Assembly (NCBI GenBank): GCA_900546635.1
Contig: URDS01000043.1
Span: 1-19,217 of the forward strand
Source of the DNA: an uncultured Eubacteriales bacterium
GTDB taxonomy: Bacteria; Bacillota; Clostridia; Oscillospirales; CAG-272
Length of the DNA: 19,217 nucleotides
Reading direction: 5' to 3'
A program made the translations under genes and the position numbers. Of the stretch, positions 14,473 to 19,217 are shown one piece after another (the stretch's first letter is position 1; every line of letters starts with the position of its first letter). The notes beneath the pieces are model-generated. The model saw only the letters and a list, made by a program, of their open reading frames with translations. It did no database searches and was not told the DNA's origin.

Positions 14473-14584
14473 CAGAAAACAGAGCTTCCGCGCGGAAAAA
14501 ACGTGTCAAGGCCGCATCCTGCGGCGTATATGCGCACATTTTCCGATTTCGGCAGGAACGCCTACGTTCCGGTCCGCTTTACAA
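14473..14584. other. Intergenic region between convergent genes with several hairpins
   Basis: It holds three short perfect inverted repeats: TTCCGCGCGGAA (14486-14497), GCCGCA/TGCGGC (14511-14525) and GGAACG/CGTTCC (14555-14570). On the minus strand a T run follows the second hairpin after nine bases, so it could be a weak terminator for the phosphorelay operon. None has a well placed U tail. Confidence 0.4.
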
Positions 14585-14935
14585 TCAAGCGCCAAGCTGT
14601 ACAATCAGGTTAACCGACCGCTCATATTCCCGCTCCAGCGGCTCAAGCTGTTCTGCGGCTCCGGCCAAATCGCCGTTTCGCAGCGGCTCCATAACAGCCA
14701 CCGCGGTTTTCAGCAGCGATGTAAAACCAAGGCTCATACAATTCCCCTTCAGCGAATGCGCGGCACGAAACGCCGCCTGCACATCGCCGGATGCCATTGC
14801 GGTTTTCAGCTTTGAAAGCATGTCCTCTTGCGCAAACATTCTCACAAAGCGGAAAATCATCTCTTCTTTTTTCAGCCGGCCGCTGACCTCTGCATAATCG
14901 CCGCCCATCGCAGTATAGCATTCCTGCAGCGTCAT
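14585..14935 (-). CDS. Histidine phosphotransfer (HPt) protein
   Basis: A 116-residue single-domain HPt protein. The four-helix phosphotransfer motif is clear: AAFRAAHSLKGNCMSLGF, with H60 the phosphorylation site and the conserved K-G two and three residues on. By family it carries the phosphoryl group from the receiver domain of a hybrid kinase to the receiver of a final response regulator. The start is the ATG at 14935, preceded by GGGGGAAA; a longer frame to 15127 only overlaps the lipoprotein gene and has no domain. It lies 28 bases after the lipoprotein gene and is third in the operon. The kinase in this operon lacks its own HPt domain, which makes a partnership likely. Confidence 0.9.
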   Translation of the reverse strand: MTLQECYTAMGGDYAEVSGRLKKEEMIFRFVRMFAQEDMLSKLKTAMASGDVQAAFRAAHSLKGNCMSLGFTSLLKTAVAVMEPLRNGDLAGAAEQLEPLEREYERSVNLIVQLGA

Positions 14936-14963
14936 TTCATTTCCCCCATTTATAAAAATCAGA

Positions 14964-16805
14964 TTACCGCGATAATTCCGGCGCCGAGATCGGACTGTTT
15001 TCGGCCAGATAAGCTTTAAACAAATCCCGACATCCGACCTCCTGCAAAACAGGACTGCCGATTTTCGCCAGAGCGTCGTCATAATCTCCTTTGGCCAAAG
15101 CGACCGTATATACGCGCTCCTGTGCAACTTCGGTTCCGTCGGCCAGTTTCATTGAAATGACTTTTCCCTCGTTCATCTCAACATCCATACCCGCGAAATA
15201 ATAATCAAAAGCGGCAAAGACCTGAGCATTTGTATCCGGCTTCTCCGCGCCGTACAAAACTTTTCCGGTTTCCAAAAGCTCACGGATTTGCCCGCCGGTC
15301 AGCGTCATGATTACAAGGGGAGCATTTACGGCATTCCCCGGCAAATACACCGTAATATTGTTCATGTATAAATCGCCTTCATACAATTTCCCGCTCACAC
15401 CCGTCTTGTTCACCACATCGTTTATACGGCCACCCAATGACACCAGCGCAAGATCGGCAAGCCCTGAAGCATACAGTACGTCTGCTAACAGCTGCACCGT
15501 TTCCTCATGACTGAAACGCTCGGAAATATATCCCAAAGAAGCCGCCTTGGGCGTATTCAAAGCTTCTTTATGCAATTCATCAATTCGCTCGGTCAGTCCA
15601 TCGAGACTTTTTCCGTTTTCCATGGCGTCCCGGATAATCTCGGAAGTCTCAATCAGAATATCCTCATATCCTGTATACAGCATCGGCGCTTTCATACCGC
15701 TGAGATTTGTCTCCCATACATCGCGGTAAATCTCGGCTGTGCTGAGATTATCCGCTGCGGTAAGCGGCAGAATATCCGCGCATTCCACATTCAGGCAAGA
15801 CATTCCCTCAGGCGTGGAGAGCCATTCCAACACTTTCAGCGCATGCTTCAGTTTTTCCTCATTGCCCGGTTCCCCCAGCCGTTTGGCAAGCCCGGTATGA
15901 AACGAAATATTCGTTCCCAAAAACGGTTCGCCGTTTTCATTGTAAAACGGAAAGAGAGCAAATTCATCCGTGCAGTCGGCAATCTTATCGACAAATGCGG
16001 ACTGTCCGCCCCAAATTGCAATCATCGCGGCTTCGCGCCGGATCAGACGATCCATCGCGCCCCCGTCCCAATGATCTTTATCCAGTTCTATATCGTAAGC
16101 ATCGGCGTCAATCAACTGCTGCAGCATGTCTATACCAGGCTGAAATCCCGCCTTGCTGGAAACCGCTCCCGCAAGATAGCCGCTCTCCCACTCCCGCCAG
16201 CGCGCATCGGCCAGGCACGCGGTCTGCGCATAGGTGGTCATTGTGGTAAAATAATAACCCAACCCCTTTGCGCCGAACGCAATCGGCGTCAAATCGCTCT
16301 CGGCGCGAATCTGTTTTACCAGCGCAACCAGTTCCCCGTGGTCGGTCGGAACCTTCCATCCCTTTTCCTCAAACAGCGTTTTGTTATATGCCATGGTGCG
16401 GATCATGATAGGGCCCGGAAGCAAATAAATTGCGCCGTCCACATCATATTGGTTCAGCATGGAGCTTTCGTAATTGCCGACAAAACCGTACCCCGACAAA
16501 TCCAGCAAATGCTGCCGGCACATCTCGTCGTCATATTTGAGTGTGCCCAAAACAATATCGCCCGTGTCGTCATGCTCAAGCTGCAGACGCAGATATTCCG
16601 TTGTGTTCGCACCCCTGTAACACTCAAATTCAAAGTCAATTTCCGGGAACTCTTCGCAAAGCGCTTTCTCTGCCCGCCGGGAATTATGCCCAACCGTTAC
16701 TTTCAAAGACACAGGCTCCGGCGCTTTTTCATCTGCGCATCCGAAAAGGGACGCAAACAAAATTCCCGCAAACAGGCAGCCGATTATTTTATGTACTTTC
16801 TTCAT
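14964..16805 (-). CDS. Lipoprotein fusing a solute-binding domain to a 5'-nucleotidase C-terminal domain
   Basis: A 613-residue predicted lipoprotein. The signal peptide ends in a lipobox-like LFGC with C23. Residues of about 32-415 follow the pattern of extracellular solute-binding proteins of sugar ABC systems (VTVGHNSR opening, GTLKYDDEM, AYNKTLFEEKGWKVP, AAMIAIWGG). Residues of about 430-595 match the 5'-nucleotidase C-terminal (UshA-type) domain: LADLALVSLGG, LYEGDLY, TLTGGQIRELLETGK, FDYYFAGMDVEM and ADGTEVAQERVYTVA. The metallophosphatase domain that normally precedes it is absent, so no phosphatase activity is predicted. The start at 16805 lies 17 bases inside the kinase gene, with a modest GAGAG ribosome site. 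No ABC permease is nearby. A ligand-binding co-receptor for the kinase is the favoured but unproven role. Confidence 0.85.
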   Translation of the reverse strand: MKKVHKIIGCLFAGILFASLFGCADEKAPEPVSLKVTVGHNSRRAEKALCEEFPEIDFEFECYRGANTTEYLRLQLEHDDTGDIVLGTLKYDDEMCRQHLLDLSGYGFVGNYESSMLNQYDVDGAIYLLPGPIMIRTMAYNKTLFEEKGWKVPTDHGELVALVKQIRAESDLTPIAFGAKGLGYYFTTMTTYAQTACLADARWREWESGYLAGAVSSKAGFQPGIDMLQQLIDADAYDIELDKDHWDGGAMDRLIRREAAMIAIWGGQSAFVDKIADCTDEFALFPFYNENGEPFLGTNISFHTGLAKRLGEPGNEEKLKHALKVLEWLSTPEGMSCLNVECADILPLTAADNLSTAEIYRDVWETNLSGMKAPMLYTGYEDILIETSEIIRDAMENGKSLDGLTERIDELHKEALNTPKAASLGYISERFSHEETVQLLADVLYASGLADLALVSLGGRINDVVNKTGVSGKLYEGDLYMNNITVYLPGNAVNAPLVIMTLTGGQIRELLETGKVLYGAEKPDTNAQVFAAFDYYFAGMDVEMNEGKVISMKLADGTEVAQERVYTVALAKGDYDDALAKIGSPVLQEVGCRDLFKAYLAENSPISAPELSR

Positions 16806-19002
16806 CTGTTTCTCTCTTTTTTTGAATAAAATGTTTAAGCGCGGCAACCACATCATTTGGACTCAGCGGTTTGGTCAGATGTGCGTTCATTCCGGCTTCT
16901 ATTGATTTTTCCTCATCCGCACGGTAGGCGTTGGCCGTCATCGCGAGAATCGGTATCGTTTTGGCGTCGGGTCTGTCCATCGCGCGAATTTTTCGCGCCG
17001 CCTCAAGTCCATCCAGCACCGGCATCAAAATATCCATCAGGATCGCGTCAAATTCTCCCGGCTGTGACTTTTCAAAAACTTCCACAGCCTGTTGTCCGTC
17101 TTCCACTGAAACGCAAGTCATTCCGGCGTCCTGCAGCAAATATTCCGCAATTTCCCGGTTGATTACACCGTCCTCGGCAAGCAGAATTTTTCCATGCATT
17201 TCAGTGCATGCAAGCGCGCCCTGCTTTTGCAGATCATCCGCACATTCCTCCGCGAGCGTACGCATCGGCAGCAGGACGCGAAAGCAGCTGCCTTTATTTT
17301 TTTGGCTTTCCACCTGAATTTCGCCGCGCATCTGCTCAACAAGCCTTTTCACAATGGACATACCGAGTCCCGTTCCGCTATAATCGGTACGCGGACCGTT
17401 ATATTCCTGTGAAAACGGTTCAAAAATATGTTCAAGAAAGTCCGCGCTCATGCCGATGCCGGTATCCGATATTTCAAACCGATACAGCTTGTCCGCATCC
17501 CCGGTATCCGTTTCGGTTACGGAGAAAACAATGCTTCCGCCGTTCGGCGTAAATTTTACGGCATTCCCTAAAATATTAATTAAAATTTGTTTGAGGTGAT
17601 GTTCATCCCCAAGGACAAGATGATGCGTGATTCCGCTGCAATCGTACCGAAAAGCAATATCATGTTCGCATGTATGCCCTTCTATCATATACGTACACTC
17701 CCGAAGCGCCTTTCCAAGATCAAACGGGGCGCTCCGTATTTCGATTCTCCCGCTCTCTATCCGGGACATATCCAGCACATCGTTAATCAGCCACATCAGA
17801 TGTTCGGAACAGTTGACAATCTTTTCAAGACAGTCTTTGATTTTTTCCGGATCTTTGATATTTTTCTGCGCAACATCCGCCATCCCGACAATGCCGTTCA
17901 GCGGCGTTCGGATATCATGAGACATCCGCGAAAGGAAATCGCTCTTTGCGTTGTTCGCGCGCTTGTTTTCCTCAACCGCGTCGCGAAGCTGATCGTTAAT
18001 CATTTTCTGTTTTTGGCGCCAGTTGTAATTGTTTATATGAATCAAAATAAGACACAGCAAAAGCAGGGCGATACCCGCGCCGCTGATCATCAGTACCGTC
18101 TGGAAAATAAATTCCCGCGTATCCTGACTCATCGAGTTCAGCGATACAATATAAATCGCATACCAGTCGCTGATGTCCAAGGGCTGATACGCGATAATAT
18201 AATCCACGCCCTTATAGAACATATGCGCCGAACCGGCTTTATTAAACTGCATGTCCCTTTTGATTTTTTCCATGGTAACGCCGTGCTCAAACCGGCAGCC
18301 GTCAAGCGCTTTTAAAACGTTGTATACATTCGTAAAAACTTCATTGTTTGACTGATGGTAAATCCGCGTTCCGTTTTTCCGAATAATATAGGAACTGTCC
18401 ACATCGCCGTAATCTCCGATTTCAAGATCGTCATCAAAAATCGAAATATCGCGCGCCAGCGCCACATGCGTAACGTTGATTCCATCCATATCCATCGGTT
18501 TGGGAAGCCGGTAAAAAAACATCATAAAGTCCCCCAAATGCGTCGCCTGCTTTGGGAGATTGGTCACATATAAACTGTGTTCCTGCTCCTGCAGCAGCAT
18601 CTCCTGGTCGCCCCAGAGTCCGATTTTCCCCTGTTCTCCGTAATAATACCCCTTATCGTCAAACAGATACAGCATCCCGTCATGCTCGGAAAAACCGAGA
18701 GAATCTTCGATTGTACGCAGTTCCACAAACAAATCGCCTTCGCTCCCTGTTTCCAGCGCCTGTAAAATTTTAGCCGAATAGTCAAGGCTTGTCCACTGCG
18801 CTTCAAAACGGGTATGGGTGCTGATCGTAATTTTAGACGAGACCGCATCCAGTGTACGCAAACGCTCCTCGCAAAACTGTATGTTGATTTTTTGATAACA
18901 TATGTAGACAATCCCGAAAACAACAATAAATATAAGCGTTATCAGGACAGGAGACGCATACCACTTTAAAATCCGCTTTTTCTTTTGTATTTTCTCATCC
19001 AA
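16789..19002 (-). CDS. Hybrid sensor histidine kinase/response regulator
   Basis: A 737-residue membrane kinase. A first membrane helix (about 17-36) and a second (about 298-323) enclose an extracellular sensor region of roughly 260 residues, of the double-Cache style by size and strand pattern. The kinase core has the H-box FLSRMSHDIRTPLNG (H362), the N-box NILGNAVKFTPNGG (N480), DTGIGM and GTGLGMSIVKRL. A receiver domain ends the protein (about 605-730), with LLAEDGVINREIA, phosphate-accepting D657 in LMDILMP, and TKPL with K711. No HPt domain follows; the operon encodes one separately. The start is a TTG at 19002 with AAAGAGGT seven bases upstream. No ATG before the first membrane helix fits, except one upstream of the promoter and terminator. 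Confidence 0.94.
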   Translation of the reverse strand: MDEKIQKKKRILKWYASPVLITLIFIVVFGIVYICYQKINIQFCEERLRTLDAVSSKITISTHTRFEAQWTSLDYSAKILQALETGSEGDLFVELRTIEDSLGFSEHDGMLYLFDDKGYYYGEQGKIGLWGDQEMLLQEQEHSLYVTNLPKQATHLGDFMMFFYRLPKPMDMDGINVTHVALARDISIFDDDLEIGDYGDVDSSYIIRKNGTRIYHQSNNEVFTNVYNVLKALDGCRFEHGVTMEKIKRDMQFNKAGSAHMFYKGVDYIIAYQPLDISDWYAIYIVSLNSMSQDTREFIFQTVLMISGAGIALLLLCLILIHINNYNWRQKQKMINDQLRDAVEENKRANNAKSDFLSRMSHDIRTPLNGIVGMADVAQKNIKDPEKIKDCLEKIVNCSEHLMWLINDVLDMSRIESGRIEIRSAPFDLGKALRECTYMIEGHTCEHDIAFRYDCSGITHHLVLGDEHHLKQILINILGNAVKFTPNGGSIVFSVTETDTGDADKLYRFEISDTGIGMSADFLEHIFEPFSQEYNGPRTDYSGTGLGMSIVKRLVEQMRGEIQVESQKNKGSCFRVLLPMRTLAEECADDLQKQGALACTEMHGKILLAEDGVINREIAEYLLQDAGMTCVSVEDGQQAVEVFEKSQPGEFDAILMDILMPVLDGLEAARKIRAMDRPDAKTIPILAMTANAYRADEEKSIEAGMNAHLTKPLSPNDVVAALKHFIQKKRETDEEST

Positions 19003-19043
19003 TTTCCGCACCTCTTTGAAATAAACAACCGCTTTTTCAAACA

Positions 19044-19049
19044 AGTATA
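19044..19049 (-). promoter_or_regulatory. Extended -10 promoter of the phosphorelay operon
   Basis: Minus strand TATACT with TGA just before it. There is no good -35 at 17 bases. It lies 41 bases upstream of the TTG start of the kinase and just after the terminator hairpin of the preceding gene, so the three-gene operon appears to be transcribed from here. Confidence 0.5.
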
Positions 19050-19100
19050 TCACAAATTGATCGTTTTTTTTTACCGGAATTGTTTTTTTTGAAAAAATTT

Positions 19101-19135
19101 TAAAAATCAGACAGAAATTATATTTTCTGTCTGAT
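19101..19135 (-). terminator. Terminator for a minus-strand gene beyond the window
   Basis: Minus strand: ATCAGACAGAAA (19124-19135) pairs perfectly with TTTCTGTCTGAT (19106-19117), six-base loop, followed by TTTTT and a further T-rich stretch. It ends a transcript that enters from the right side of the window. Confidence 0.85.
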
Positions 19136-19162
19136 CCAGTCTGTGGGTACAGTAAGCATTGC

Positions 19163-19217
19163 AATAAAATACGTTTACAAGGCGGACATGCGCCGCCTTG
19201 TAAACACCTTACGGGCG
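19163..19217 (-). repeat. Palindromic intergenic repeat, copy C (cut by the window edge)
   Basis: Contains GTTTACAAGGCGG (19173-19185) and CCGCCTTGTAAAC (19193-19205) as a perfect 13-base inverted repeat, then ACCTTACGGGCG. Read on the minus strand it matches copies A and B: CGCCCGTAAGGTGTTTACAAGG, loop, then TAAACGTATT. The rest of the unit should lie beyond the right edge. Confidence 0.85.

Noticed and set aside
14585..15127. 180-residue version of the HPt protein
   Set aside because: The extra N-terminus lies over the lipoprotein coding region and shows no domain, while a well placed GGGGGAAA precedes the ATG at 14935.
15507..16829. 440-codon plus-strand open frame opposite the lipoprotein gene
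   Set aside because: The opposite strand has a signal peptide, lipobox and two recognisable domains. The antisense product is a low-complexity-like string without motifs.

Overview
The window looks like chromosomal DNA from a low-to-mid-GC Gram-positive anaerobe, most likely a member of the Clostridia (Oscillospiraceae/Lachnospiraceae-like). The reasons are the gene families present (a CarD-family regulator, QueH, a DUF523 protein, an Mbeg1-like DUF2974 protein, DUF4097 lipoprotein, clostridial-type GdhA), the Gram-positive lipoproteins with short lipoboxes, strong AGGAGG-type ribosome binding sites, extended -10 promoters and many U-tailed hairpin terminators. This assignment is inference from content; there is no rRNA gene to confirm it. 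Almost all the DNA is explained by 15 protein genes. No tRNA, rRNA, CRISPR array, transposase or phage gene was seen.

Layout. Positions 1-230: AT-rich left edge with a promoter pointing out of the window, then the promoter of an alaX-mgtE pair (233-2772) that ends in a clean terminator. 2986-4092: an SLC13/ArsB-type permease with its own promoter. 4211-7117, minus strand: queH, an Mbeg1-like alpha/beta hydrolase and a DUF523 (TudS-like) gene packed with overlapping ends, followed by a separately promoted CarD-family regulator. 7369-7842: a YbaK-like deacylase. 7843-8443: a 600-base non-coding zone built of GC-rich palindromic repeats and two terminators. 8444-9778, minus: NADP-type glutamate dehydrogenase. 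10112-11062, minus: PAS-GGDEF diguanylate cyclase. 11402-12754, plus: M20 amidohydrolase. 12908-14472: a divergent pair of DUF4097 lipoprotein (minus) and MerR/GyrI-like regulator (plus), with a palindromic operator inside a 19-base promoter spacer. 14585-19002, minus: a three-gene phosphorelay operon of hybrid histidine kinase, lipoprotein and HPt protein. 19003-19217: kinase promoter, a terminator for an upstream gene outside the window, and another copy of the palindromic repeat.

How the genes may work together. The most striking unit is the phosphorelay operon. The membrane kinase has an extracellular sensor region, a kinase core and a receiver, but no HPt domain, and the separate small HPt gene supplies the missing relay step. 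Between them lies a 613-residue lipoprotein that joins an ABC-type solute-binding domain to the C-terminal (substrate-binding) domain of 5'-nucleotidases, with no catalytic phosphatase domain and no ABC permease nearby. A ligand-presenting co-receptor for the kinase is the natural reading, by analogy with binding-protein-assisted kinases, but it is untested. The output response regulator is not in the window. The queH/hydrolase/DUF523 set puts two predicted cysteine-bound Fe-S proteins that act on modified nucleobases into one transcript. The repeats at 7920-8236 and 19163-19217 share long palindromic arms and in both places sit about 35 bases upstream of a terminator in the same orientation.
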